A stretch of DNA of 64,000 nucleotides, from contig JAVXFZ010000005.1 in the NCBI GenBank assembly GCA_036657595.1, positions 1 through 64,000 on the forward strand. Reading direction: 5' to 3'. This document shows, piece by piece, positions 18,465 to 26,760 of this stretch (position 1 is the first letter of the stretch; every line of letters starts with the position of its first letter). The notes below the pieces were generated by a model. That model made no database searches. It saw nothing but the letters and a program-made list of their open reading frames with translations, and had not been told where the DNA came from. The position numbers and the translations under genes are program-made. The DNA is from Odoribacter sp036657595. GTDB lineage: Bacteria; Bacteroidota; Bacteroidia; Bacteroidales; Marinifilaceae.

Positions 18465-19056
18465 TATCTTAATCGTATCATTCTTTATATTGGGAGTCGT
18501 CTTAGCGTATGAGGGGATATTGCCTGTCGGGATGATCGGGAACCATTTCAGTGAATATGCTTTGTATGCTTTGATGTTTTTAGTGGGCATCAGCATCGGA
18601 TGTGATCGAAAAGTACTATCGGCTCTCAAACACCAGTCTGCCAAAATAGCTTTGGTTCCATTGGCAACCATATTGGGAACCTTGGGAGGGAGCGCATTGG
18701 TTAGCATCTTTCTGCCGGGCAGAAGCTTAGTGGATTGTTTGGCAGTAGGGTCGGGTTTTGGCTACTATTCATTGTCCAGTATTTTCATCACCGAATATCG
18801 GGGGGCAGAGTTGGGAACCATTGCCCTTGCTGCCAATATCATTCGGGAAGTCATCACTTTACTGGGTGCGCCTTTTTTAGTCTGTTGGTTTGGACGTTTA
18901 GCACCGATCTGTGCGGGAGGAGCCACGACGATGGACACTACGCTGCCGGTCATCACTCGTTTCTCCGGCAAAGAGTTTGTGATTATTTCTATGTTTCACG
19001 GCTTCGTTGTAGACTTTAGTGTTCCTTTTTTGGTAACGTTTTTTGCTAAACTATAA
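18454..19056 (+). CDS. lysO: LysO family lysine exporter, C-terminal half
   Basis: 200 residues with about six membrane segments. The C-terminal LysO/DUF340 signature is clear: VGSGFGYYSLSSIFITEYRG, AANIIREVITLLGAPFL and the end block CAGGATTMDTTLPVITRFSG, which holds the conserved polar residues of the transport path. With the preceding 96-residue protein it should make a functional lysine (or thialysine) exporter. It converges with the outer-membrane protein gene with no gap between the stops (19056/19057). Confidence 0.9.
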   Translation: MKGSILIVSFFILGVVLAYEGILPVGMIGNHFSEYALYALMFLVGISIGCDRKVLSALKHQSAKIALVPLATILGTLGGSALVSIFLPGRSLVDCLAVGSGFGYYSLSSIFITEYRGAELGTIALAANIIREVITLLGAPFLVCWFGRLAPICAGGATTMDTTLPVITRFSGKEFVIISMFHGFVVDFSVPFLVTFFAKL

Positions 19057-19710
19057 CTATATAAACTGAAACTTTACTCCCAAAGAAAGATTAAATATAT
19101 CCGTAATTCTTAAATACTTATTGGTAAACATACTGATCAGGTACAAATCATTGGTGCCGACCTCATAAAAAAAAGTCAATTTATCCGACAAGGAAACCGG
19201 CTTCACCTTAAGACATACGCGCTGACCAAACGCAAGATTCACTCGTAAATTAGTGGCTAAACCGTAATATCCGTCGGGATACTTATTCGGTTCTTTCGTC
19301 CAAAAATCCTCACCGAAAATCTTGTTTATATACATACTCACCGTAAATGGATGAAATTCCCATCTCTTTTTATCAATGGGCAATTGCCACGGGATATAGT
19401 TCTGTTTAAATGTCATAGTGAGATGACCCTCGTCATCGTCAAACTTGGGAAGATAACCGATAAAAAAGTCTGTTTCCCATTGCTTCTTTTTTCCATAATC
19501 CCATCCGATACCGACAGAAATAACTCCCATTGACCCGGCATATTGTAATTTCTGATAGCGGGGGATCAACTTCTGCCAATTCGATTGATAAGTTTTCAGC
19601 ATATCCTTATGCCTATTCTGTGCCGATATATTTAGTGGGCTATACAGACAAATCAGCACAAGCACTCCTTTCCAGCCGATTCTCATCGTTTTAATAATTA
19701 ACCACTTCAT
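19057..19710 (-). CDS. Uncharacterised outer-membrane beta-barrel-like protein
   Basis: 217 residues with a signal peptide (GWKGVLVLICLYSPLNISAQ) and then alternating aromatic and polar residues typical of a small outer-membrane barrel, ending LSLGVKFQFI with a terminal aromatic-hydrophobic pair. The start overlaps the end of the upstream phosphoesterase lipoprotein gene by 20 nt if ATG 19710 is used; a second Met at 19686 (MRIGWKG) starts 5 nt after that stop. Either way the two are translationally coupled. No named family is recognised. Confidence 0.8.
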   Translation of the reverse strand: MKWLIIKTMRIGWKGVLVLICLYSPLNISAQNRHKDMLKTYQSNWQKLIPRYQKLQYAGSMGVISVGIGWDYGKKKQWETDFFIGYLPKFDDDEGHLTMTFKQNYIPWQLPIDKKRWEFHPFTVSMYINKIFGEDFWTKEPNKYPDGYYGLATNLRVNLAFGQRVCLKVKPVSLSDKLTFFYEVGTNDLYLISMFTNKYLRITDIFNLSLGVKFQFI

Positions 19711-20512
19711 AACTATATCCTTGCGGTGTCACAGTAAACAACATATAATTTCTATTTTTCATCGCGGCACACCCGTAATAAATCATTCCATCGTTAAAAA
19801 AATCGTCCACCATCAACCGATGGGCGTGGGCGTGTAGGCAAAAACGAAGATGACGGAAACGTTTCAGATACTCGTGAAATACCAATGCCACATTATTATT
19901 AAAAACCACATCGCCCGGCTCTACGTGCATCACGGCAATTGTTTGTTGATAATCAACCGTCACCGTGTCGGCTATTTCCCGTTCGATAAAACGAAAATCG
20001 GGGACAGGCGTACCATAGTCAAACTCTAACGCATTTGTATTCAAACAGACAAATTTGATCCCTCCATATATAAATGAAAAATTCAAATCTCCATACATCA
20101 CCTGATAGATTTCTTCGCCACTCCCCAAATTGTCGTGATTACCAATCAATGCCACGTAAGGAACCTTTAACTTGTCCATTATATCGTGTACCCAACAAAA
20201 TTCTTTTTGCATCCCGAAGTCGCTAATATCTCCGCCGTGTATCACAAAATCAACGTCATTGCGTTTATTCACGTGTGATACAAAATCCTCTGTTTCATCG
20301 TACCATCGCTGAGAATCTCCCATAAATGCAAAACGCACCGTATCTTTGCCCTTGTCCAAATCTTTCAAGCGGGCTATATTTTTAGCATTCGTATCCTCAT
20401 ATTTACTACTCAAACGCACTTCATAAGGATGGTATTCAAATACGTCACATCCCGTCAGTAATAAAGCAAATATCACCCATATTCCCACTTTGTTTTTGAT
20501 AACCGATAGCAT
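19691..20512 (-). CDS. Metallophosphoesterase lipoprotein
   Basis: 273 residues. The signal peptide ends in the lipobox LLTGC (C22), so the protein is probably anchored on the periplasmic or outer face. A calcineurin-like dinuclear metal site is visible: FMGDSQ (D66), HGGDISDFG (D95), IGNHDN (N125-D127), MHVEP (H196) and HAHAH (H227-H231). The fourth motif is HVEP rather than the usual HxPP. The substrate is unknown. It is the first gene of a two-gene unit with the small barrel protein, suggesting a joint envelope function. Confidence 0.9.
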   Translation of the reverse strand: MLSVIKNKVGIWVIFALLLTGCDVFEYHPYEVRLSSKYEDTNAKNIARLKDLDKGKDTVRFAFMGDSQRWYDETEDFVSHVNKRNDVDFVIHGGDISDFGMQKEFCWVHDIMDKLKVPYVALIGNHDNLGSGEEIYQVMYGDLNFSFIYGGIKFVCLNTNALEFDYGTPVPDFRFIEREIADTVTVDYQQTIAVMHVEPGDVVFNNNVALVFHEYLKRFRHLRFCLHAHAHRLMVDDFFNDGMIYYGCAAMKNRNYMLFTVTPQGYSYEVVNY

Positions 20513-21174
20513 ATAATTAATTGTTTAACAATGTGTTGTATTTCCACTGCTGACTCTGTACGCCTCGATAGATAGGCATCAGTTGGTTATCTTATCGCAA
20601 ATAATGTGCCGAACAGTAGAAATAGGGGGTAAATGGCAACTTTATTTTAAGGTATGAAACAATTAACCCCTCTCAATAGACAATATTTCAACGTCGTCTG
20701 TTTATCTGCCTGTTAAAGATCTGTCAGAAATGATCGAAAATATGAACAGGTCGGCTACAAAGTGCTTTCGGAAGCACTTTTGAGCCGACTTGTAACCACT
20801 TTATAAGCACTTTATGGTGGTGTTGCCGGGCTGTCGCTCAGTAGTTTTTGTAGAGAAAAATGAGGGGTTGATTACCGTTTCTCAAGGATTAAATATATCT
20901 GTTGGCTGATTTTTAGGTAGAGCAAGCTTGGATGCCGATAGAAAAAATGCCGGATGGAATAATAAAGTGCTCATAGGCATTGGGACGATGTAATTTTAAT
21001 GCGTTTTCCCTGACCTATTTTTATATTCTGTTTATATTTTCAAAGAAATTTTTTATCTTTATCCTGAAAATAAAGCAATAAGAGATAGGATTTATGGAGT
21101 GGATAGTGTTAGTAATCTGCTTGAAAGGTGGGTGTTGTTTTTTGATCTGACTTAATGATTTAAAATTATAAACA
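20513..21174. other. 662-base gap with inverted repeats upstream of the sialidase
   Basis: No coding frame is credible. An imperfect terminal inverted repeat (20657-20672 against 20862-20880) encloses a strong hairpin (20750-20789). A TATCTTTA sequence near 21054 may be the sialidase promoter, one base away from the -7 consensus. Confidence 0.55.
20657..20880. repeat. Possible MITE-like element with internal hairpin
   Basis: Left end AAACAATTAACCCCTC and right end GAGGGGTTGATTACCGTTT are imperfect inverted repeats about 224 bp apart. Inside, GTCGGCT (20750-20756) pairs with AGCCGAC (20783-20789), and AAAGTGCTT (20759-20767) pairs with AAGCACTTT (20772-20780) around a TCGG loop. No transposase and no clear target-site duplication are visible, so a regulatory RNA structure is an alternative. 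Confidence 0.35.
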
Positions 21175-22773
21175 ATGAAACGGAATTTACTATTATTATT
21201 TTTCTTTGTTTGTGGAGGTGGGATTGCGTTTGCTCAACAGTTGTCGACAACGAGATCTTTTAATAGAGAGGCAAAATTGATGTATGGGGTGGCTGTATGT
21301 GCAGCGGATGATGCGTTAAAAGCAGATTTTTCAGGGCAGTTATCGGACATCATCAGTCAGAAAAAATGGGATATAGAGCTGTTGAATGATTTGGGCGATT
21401 TCCCCGATGTGGTATTTGTATTTGAAGATGCGAAGGAGTTTATTCGGAAGGCTCAGGAAAATGATATTTTGCCGATAATGATTTGTATGGATAAAAAGAT
21501 GGAGATGGCTGGGATTCCTGTTATTTATGCGAAAAACAAGAAGGATGCTGCCCGAAAAGCGGGGGAGGTGTTGCGGAAAATGTTTTATGTTGGGATGCGT
21601 CCCTCTTACTCGGTGGTGTTTGAAGAGAAAAAGGACGGCTATCCGGCTTATCGGATACCGAGTGTGATTACATTGCCGGACGGACGGATTGTAGCTTTTG
21701 CGGAAGCACGGGGATGGGAGGACAGAGATTGTGCAGAAAATGATATTGTCATTAAAATCAGTGATGACGGAGGGAAAAATTGGGGGAAACTGATAAAGGT
21801 GGCTGAGTCGGGAGCGGCAAGTTTGAATAATCCGACAGCCGTGTATGTGGAAGAAAAGAATCGGATTATCCTGCTTTTTCAGGAATATCCGCCTAAATTG
21901 AATGAATCAAACACGGGAAAGGGGACAGAGGGGGAAAATATATGCCGGGTGTATATAACGTATAGTGATGATCGGGGAGAAACGTGGACTCCTAAGAAGG
22001 ATATTACGAAACAGATGAAATGGCCGATGATTGGTGGTTTTGCTTCCGGTCCGGGAGTGGCTATCCGTGTGGTGTGTGGACCCGATAAAGGACGTATTTT
22101 GGTGCCGTTGAATGTTTCCGGTGGATCGCAGGGATGGTTTAATTATCTTGCCTATTCGGATGATTTAGGGGAAAGTTGGGGGATATTGCCGGGTAGATCT
22201 ACTTATGGAACGAATGAAAGTCAGGTGGTGCAGGTGTCGGATAGTGGCTTCTTTGTCAATGCCCGCTGTCATCGTTTTTCGGGCGATGAGGTTAAAACTC
22301 CGGCAGGATGGAATCCTTGGAATTTTGGAAAGGTGACTCGTTTTCGTGGTATGATTCCTGTGACGATTGTTGATACGAATGTTTGTTGGGCTCCGACACA
22401 AGTTCGGACGGATTTGCCCGATCCGCTTTGTCAGGGGGCTATTTATCGTTATAGCGGACTGAAGACAGGGGAGAGGTCCAGGATTTTGTTTACGAATCCG
22501 TCATCCCGTTTGACACTTCCGGTTGCCGGTCGGAAACACGATGGTACTGCGCCGGGACGGGTGAATGGGTCGGTCAAGGTGAGTTATGATGAAGGAGAAA
22601 CGTGGAGTTATTCCAAGCGGATATACGGGAATCGTTTTACTCTTTATCAGTATTCTGTATTGACGAATCTGGGAAAAGGAAAGATCGGTTGTCTATTTGA
22701 AACTTTGCCGAAGATTTGTTTTGCTGTTTTTGATATGGAGTGGTTGACTTCCGGCACTGATCAAGGAAAATAA
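21175..22773 (+). CDS. Secreted sialidase (GH33-type) with unusual N-terminal domain
   Basis: 532 residues with a signal peptide (about residues 1-21). The catalytic six-bladed propeller starts at the YRIPS motif (R160-P162) and contains four Asp boxes: SDDGGKNW (196-203), SDDRGETW (264-271), SDDLGESW (328-335) and SYDEGETW (470-477). EARGWEDRD and VNARCHRF fit the expected acid/base Asp and second sialate-binding Arg. The N-terminal region (about 25-140; DVVFVFEDAKEFIRKAQEND and GIPVIYAKNKKDAARKAGEV) is an alpha/beta segment, unlike the usual carbohydrate-binding module. No other sialic-acid genes are adjacent. It should release terminal sialic acids from host glycans. Confidence 0.9.
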   Translation: MKRNLLLLFFFVCGGGIAFAQQLSTTRSFNREAKLMYGVAVCAADDALKADFSGQLSDIISQKKWDIELLNDLGDFPDVVFVFEDAKEFIRKAQENDILPIMICMDKKMEMAGIPVIYAKNKKDAARKAGEVLRKMFYVGMRPSYSVVFEEKKDGYPAYRIPSVITLPDGRIVAFAEARGWEDRDCAENDIVIKISDDGGKNWGKLIKVAESGAASLNNPTAVYVEEKNRIILLFQEYPPKLNESNTGKGTEGENICRVYITYSDDRGETWTPKKDITKQMKWPMIGGFASGPGVAIRVVCGPDKGRILVPLNVSGGSQGWFNYLAYSDDLGESWGILPGRSTYGTNESQVVQVSDSGFFVNARCHRFSGDEVKTPAGWNPWNFGKVTRFRGMIPVTIVDTNVCWAPTQVRTDLPDPLCQGAIYRYSGLKTGERSRILFTNPSSRLTLPVAGRKHDGTAPGRVNGSVKVSYDEGETWSYSKRIYGNRFTLYQYSVLTNLGKGKIGCLFETLPKICFAVFDMEWLTSGTDQGK

Positions 22774-22798
22774 AAAAGGGGCGTAAAGCCCCTTTTTT
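22772..22798. terminator. Bidirectional terminator, sialidase / gap
   Basis: AAAAAAGGGGC, loop GTAAA, GCCCCTTTTTT: an 11-bp stem directly at the sialidase stop and 18 nt from the gap stop, with A/T tracts on both sides. Confidence 0.92.
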
Positions 22799-22816
22799 AT
22801 TTTCATCGTTGATGAA

Positions 22817-23821
22817 TTATTTTACGGTTGACATGTGAAGGATGAGTTCAAGCACTTTGTTTGAGTATCCCCATTCGTTGTCGTACCAAGCTATTAATTT
22901 CACGAAGTTTTTGTTGAGTGCGATACCGGCTTTTGCATCGAAGATGGAGGTGCGGGCATCGTGTAGGAAGTCGGAAGATACTACTTCGTCTTCCGTATAT
23001 CCGAGTATACCTTTCATTTCTCCTTCTGATGCGGCTTTTATAGCGGCTTTTATTTCGTCATAGGAGGCTTCTTTTGCTAAACGGCAGGTTAAATCGACTA
23101 CTGATACATCCAATGTTGGAACACGGAATGACATACCGGTCAGTTTTCCGTTCAGTTCCGGAATGACTTTGCCTACTGCTTTGGCAGCTCCCGTAGAGGA
23201 AGGGATGATGTTGCCGGCTGCGGCACGTCCGCCTCTCCAGTCTTTCATTGACGGACCGTCAACGGTTTTCTGTGTAGCAGTGGTGGAGTGTACGGTGGTC
23301 ATTAAGCCTTCAACAACACCGAATTTGTCGTTGATTACTTTTGTTAATGGAGCTAAGCAGTTGGTGGTGCAAGATGCATTTGAAACGATGGTTTCTCCTG
23401 CGTATTTTTTGTTGTTAACGCCCATTACGAACATTGGGGTGTCGTCTTTTGATGGAGCTGACATTACAACGCGTTTTGCTCCGGCTTTTAAATGTGCTTC
23501 TGCTTTTTCTTTTGTCAGGAAAAGTCCGGTTGATTCAACCACGTATTCTGCGGCTACTTCATTCCATTTTAGGTTTGCCGGATCTTTTTCAGCTGTGACG
23601 CGGATAGCGTGACCGTTTACGACTAATTTGCCATCTTTTGCTTCTACTGTACCTTCAAAGCGACCGTGCATTGTGTCGTATTTCAGCATATAGACCATAT
23701 ACTCTACATCAATCAGGTCATTAATCCCTACGATTTCAATATCGTTTCTGGTCATTGCTGCTCTAAATACTAAACGACCGATACGACCGAAGCCGTTGAT
23801 ACCAACTTTAATCTTTGACAT
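22817..23821 (-). CDS. gap: Glyceraldehyde-3-phosphate dehydrogenase, type I
   Basis: 334 residues, complete. It oxidises glyceraldehyde-3-phosphate with NAD+ and phosphate to 1,3-bisphosphoglycerate in glycolysis. The Rossmann motif GINGFGRIGRLVFRA is at residues 8-22, the catalytic cysteine in SNASCTTNC is C151, and MTTVHSTT supplies the catalytic histidine. WYDNEWGYS near the C-terminus is typical. The NDLID segment after the second beta strand suits an NAD-dependent catabolic form. Confidence 0.98.
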   Translation of the reverse strand: MSKIKVGINGFGRIGRLVFRAAMTRNDIEIVGINDLIDVEYMVYMLKYDTMHGRFEGTVEAKDGKLVVNGHAIRVTAEKDPANLKWNEVAAEYVVESTGLFLTKEKAEAHLKAGAKRVVMSAPSKDDTPMFVMGVNNKKYAGETIVSNASCTTNCLAPLTKVINDKFGVVEGLMTTVHSTTATQKTVDGPSMKDWRGGRAAAGNIIPSSTGAAKAVGKVIPELNGKLTGMSFRVPTLDVSVVDLTCRLAKEASYDEIKAAIKAASEGEMKGILGYTEDEVVSSDFLHDARTSIFDAKAGIALNKNFVKLIAWYDNEWGYSNKVLELILHMSTVK

Positions 23822-23938
23822 TTTTGTTATTTTTAAGGTTATTAATCTGTAAGTTTCTCTTTAATGTTGTAATTAATTTGTTTGTTTTATATTTTGGGGT
23901 AAAAAGATCTGCTTAAGTATTTTCACGCACAACCTTAC

Positions 23939-24073
23939 TTAGGAAGGTTGATGGGGCGTTTCAGTTGCTATCTGAGAATAAGCCGGACATTTGCGATCTA
24001 TTGCATAAGATGAAAGTGTAATGGATACAAATGCACTGATAATGACATAAAGGAGTATCTTTTTTGTTTTCAT
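23939..24073 (-). CDS. Probable small secreted peptide, 44 residues
   Basis: An ATG frame of 44 codons begins MKTKKILLYVIISAFVSITL, a convincing signal peptide (basic n-region, hydrophobic core, cleavage near SSYA). A short tail with one Cys follows (IDRKCPAYSQIATETPHQPS). It is preceded by a -7 promoter match about 40 nt upstream and ends at a small hairpin (AACCTT/AAGGTT, 23931-23949). Such short exported peptides are common in Bacteroidales. It lies 117 nt upstream of gap on the same strand. No family is recognised. Confidence 0.5.
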   Translation of the reverse strand: MKTKKILLYVIISAFVSITLSSYAIDRKCPAYSQIATETPHQPS

Positions 24074-24114
24074 AATAATTGAAATAAATATATAATTTTA
24101 AGCAATGGTAGTCA

Positions 24115-24122
24115 CAAATGTA
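24115..24122 (-). promoter_or_regulatory. -7 promoter element before the small peptide gene
   Basis: Minus-strand TACATTTG fits TAnnTTTG and would start a transcript about 35 nt before the ATG at 24073. It may also serve gap, since no better element lies nearer to gap. Confidence 0.5.
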
Positions 24123-24200
24123 TAATAAATAATTGAGAATGGGAAATGGAGTGTTGAAATTTTCAAAAATGAGGGTAAGATGTGTGATGGATGGGGAGGG

Positions 24201-26681
24201 TTATATATCGAGTTTTACTACGGTGATGCCTGATCCGCCTAATTGCAGTTGTTCGTCGGTATAGGAGGCGATAAGCGGGTTGGTGCCGAGATATTGGCGA
24301 ATGATTTGCCGCAAGGCGCCTGTCCCTGTCCCGTGGAGGAGGCGGATTTCTTTGTAGTTGAGCATAATGGCTTCGTCGATGAAGCTGATGACTTGTTGTA
24401 ATGCTTCGTCACCACGCATCCCGCGGAGGTCTATATCGGGTTTGAAGTCCATTCGTTTTTGACTGATGTTTTCTTGTATGTTGGCATAGGATGCCTGTGG
24501 TTGGCTTGCTTTTTTGGCTTGTCCGGCTGAAACTTTTGTCAGGAGGGATAGTTTGGCGTTGGTGCGCAGGTTGCCGAGAGCAATGGTTGCTTCTTTTCCG
24601 TTTATTGCAATGATTTCGCCTATTGTTTTATTGGGCAGGCTGACGTAATCTCCTTTTTGGAAGGTGGTTTCGCCGGTTTTCTGTGGAGGGAGGGGATGGG
24701 TGTTTGTTTGTTTTTTTAGTTTTTCTTTTTTGTTTTTTTCTCTATTTTGCAGTTTTTCCATTTTCAACCGAATGCTTTCTTCTTCTGTTGCGATGGCTTC
24801 TGATAAGATCCGTCCTTTTTCTGTTTCCATTTTTTGGCGGATGAGTTTTGTTTTTTCTTTGTCCGCTTGGTTTTCTCGAATTTCGCGAATGGTCTGTTCG
24901 ATGGTTTTATTGGCGGAGTCAATGATTTCCTGTGCTTTTTGTTGGGCTTCTTTGATGATGTTTTTCCGGATTTTGGAAGCCTCACTGAGTTCGTTGCTAT
25001 ATTTTTCTACTACTTCGTCTAAGCGTTTTTCGTTTTCGTGGATTTTACGCCTTTTTTCTTCCCAGTAGCGTTTGTCGCGGGCAATATCTTTGAGGTTTTT
25101 GTCGTAATTGATGTGGTCTTCTCCGATTTTTGAGGCGGCATCGTCCAGTATGTCTTTGGGTAAGCCTATTTTTTTGGCGATTTCAAAAGCAAATGATGAT
25201 CCCGGTTTACCGATGCATAGTTCGAAGAGGGGAAGCATTTGGTGGCTGTCGTATAGCATTGCTCCGTTTTCGATGCCGGGGGTTTGGGCGGCATAGTGTT
25301 TTAGATTGGTGTAGTGGGTGGTGATGACACCTTTTACTTTTGCTTTGTTTAAGGCGGTTAGGATGGATTCTGCGATAGCTCCTCCCAGCATTGGCTCTGT
25401 GCCTGTACCAAATTCATCTATTAATATTAATGTGTCCGCATCGCCATAGCGTACGAAGTTTTTCATATTGATCAGATGTGAGCTGTAAGTGCTGAGGTCG
25501 TTTTCAATGGATTGTTCGTCGCCGATGTCTATGAGTATTTTTCCGAATATGCCGAATATGCTGTTTTCGCCGACAGGAACGGGCAGACCGCACTGGAACA
25601 TATATTGTAGTAGTCCGGCGGTTTGCAGGCATACTGATTTACCACCGGCATTGGGTCCGGAGATGAGGATGATCCGTTGGTCTGTGTTTATTTCGATGCC
25701 GAGTGGCACTAAGGCTTTGTTGGTGTTTTTAAAATTTAGCCACAGTAAAGGATGCCGAGCTTGATACCATAGCATTTCGGGCTGTTGGCTGGATATGGGG
25801 ATGATTGCGTCGATATAAACAGAAAAGGAGGCTTTGGCGCGAACGAAATCAATGTAGGCCAAAAAGTCGTAAGCAGGGATTAAATCGTTTACGTAGGGGC
25901 GCAGTTCGTCTGCAAATTTTCTTAGGATGCGGGTGATTTCCCGTTTTTCTTCTAATTCTAATTCCCGTATTTCGTTGTTTGTTTCTACGATTTCTGCCGG
26001 CTCGATATAGGATGTTTTTCCGGTGGCGGATTCGTCGTGTACGATCCCGTTTATTTTCCGTTTGTAGGCGGAGGGAACGGGAATGACCATTCGCCCGTCC
26101 CGGATGGCTATGGAGCTTTCTTTGTCTGCCCAGCCTTCTGTTTGTGCTTGTTGCAATAAACTTTGTATGCGTTTGGAGATGCCTGCTTGTTTACGGGCTA
26201 ATTGGTGGCGTATGTCGTTTAATTCAGGCGAGGCGGTGTCTTTGATGCTGCCGTGTTTGGATACGATGGCATCCAAACGTTGCAGTATGTAAGGGAATAG
26301 TTGTATTTCTCCTGCTTTGGCGGTTAAGATGGGGTAGCGTTCTTCTTTGTCCCGGAAAAAACGGATGATGGAGGTGAGAGATTCTAAAGAATTTTTCAGT
26401 GCCACCATTTCAGCTACTTCCAAAAATAGTCCTTCTATGCGGATTTTCCCTAAAAAAGGACGGGCATCCCGGAAATGATCTCCTGGAAAATCATCTTCTT
26501 CCCGGAGAATGGACATAAATTCACGTGTTTCGTTTAATTTCTCTTTGATGACGAGAAGATCGGCAGAGAAGGTCATTGTATCTACCAATTCTCTGCCCAT
26601 ATCACTCAGACAATAGTTTTTTATCAGTTGTCTGATTTTATCAAATTTTATTTTGTTCTCGAAATTTTCCGGATAAACCAC
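24201..26681 (-). CDS. mutS2: Endonuclease MutS2 (Smr domain ATPase)
   Basis: 826 residues from a GTG at 26681 (VYPENFENKIKFD), which matches the usual family N-terminus; in-frame TTG codons further upstream overlap the promoter. The core and clamp helices occupy the first 320 residues. The ABC-type ATPase has Walker A SGPNAGGKS (about 341-349), IDIGDEQSIENDLSTYSSH and ILIDEFGTGTEP. A long coiled coil (QKAQEIIDSANKTIEQTIRE) leads into a KOW-like segment and the C-terminal Smr nuclease domain (IDLRGMRG, LLHGTGTGALRQ). MutS2 limits recombination and, in other bacteria, splits collided ribosomes. The Smr N-terminal LDLR motif reads IDLR here. Confidence 0.95.
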   Translation of the reverse strand: MVYPENFENKIKFDKIRQLIKNYCLSDMGRELVDTMTFSADLLVIKEKLNETREFMSILREEDDFPGDHFRDARPFLGKIRIEGLFLEVAEMVALKNSLESLTSIIRFFRDKEERYPILTAKAGEIQLFPYILQRLDAIVSKHGSIKDTASPELNDIRHQLARKQAGISKRIQSLLQQAQTEGWADKESSIAIRDGRMVIPVPSAYKRKINGIVHDESATGKTSYIEPAEIVETNNEIRELELEEKREITRILRKFADELRPYVNDLIPAYDFLAYIDFVRAKASFSVYIDAIIPISSQQPEMLWYQARHPLLWLNFKNTNKALVPLGIEINTDQRIILISGPNAGGKSVCLQTAGLLQYMFQCGLPVPVGENSIFGIFGKILIDIGDEQSIENDLSTYSSHLINMKNFVRYGDADTLILIDEFGTGTEPMLGGAIAESILTALNKAKVKGVITTHYTNLKHYAAQTPGIENGAMLYDSHQMLPLFELCIGKPGSSFAFEIAKKIGLPKDILDDAASKIGEDHINYDKNLKDIARDKRYWEEKRRKIHENEKRLDEVVEKYSNELSEASKIRKNIIKEAQQKAQEIIDSANKTIEQTIREIRENQADKEKTKLIRQKMETEKGRILSEAIATEEESIRLKMEKLQNREKNKKEKLKKQTNTHPLPPQKTGETTFQKGDYVSLPNKTIGEIIAINGKEATIALGNLRTNAKLSLLTKVSAGQAKKASQPQASYANIQENISQKRMDFKPDIDLRGMRGDEALQQVISFIDEAIMLNYKEIRLLHGTGTGALRQIIRQYLGTNPLIASYTDEQLQLGGSGITVVKLDI

Positions 26682-26706
26682 GTTGATTGTATTTTGTTTG
26701 ATGAAA

Positions 26707-26714
26707 CAAAAGTA
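26707..26714 (-). promoter_or_regulatory. -7 promoter element of mutS2
   Basis: Minus-strand TACTTTTG fits TAnnTTTG. The predicted start leaves a leader of about 20 nt before GTG 26681 and rules out the TTG starts near 26720. Confidence 0.6.
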
Positions 26715-26760
26715 CAACAAAAAATAAAAGGTCGAGTAGTTATGGTGAACATCTCTTCTT

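Noticed and set aside
23163..23612. Antisense frame of 149 codons within gap
   Set aside because: Fully inside a highly conserved gene; composition is that of a reverse-complement shadow.
24664..25068. Plus-strand frame of 134 codons rich in Phe and Ser, looking like a membrane protein
   Set aside because: It is the reverse complement of the Lys/Glu-rich coiled coil of MutS2, which always gives Phe/Ser-rich frames.
26682..26720. TTG starts upstream of mutS2
   Set aside because: They coincide with the -7 promoter element, so the transcript would begin downstream of them.
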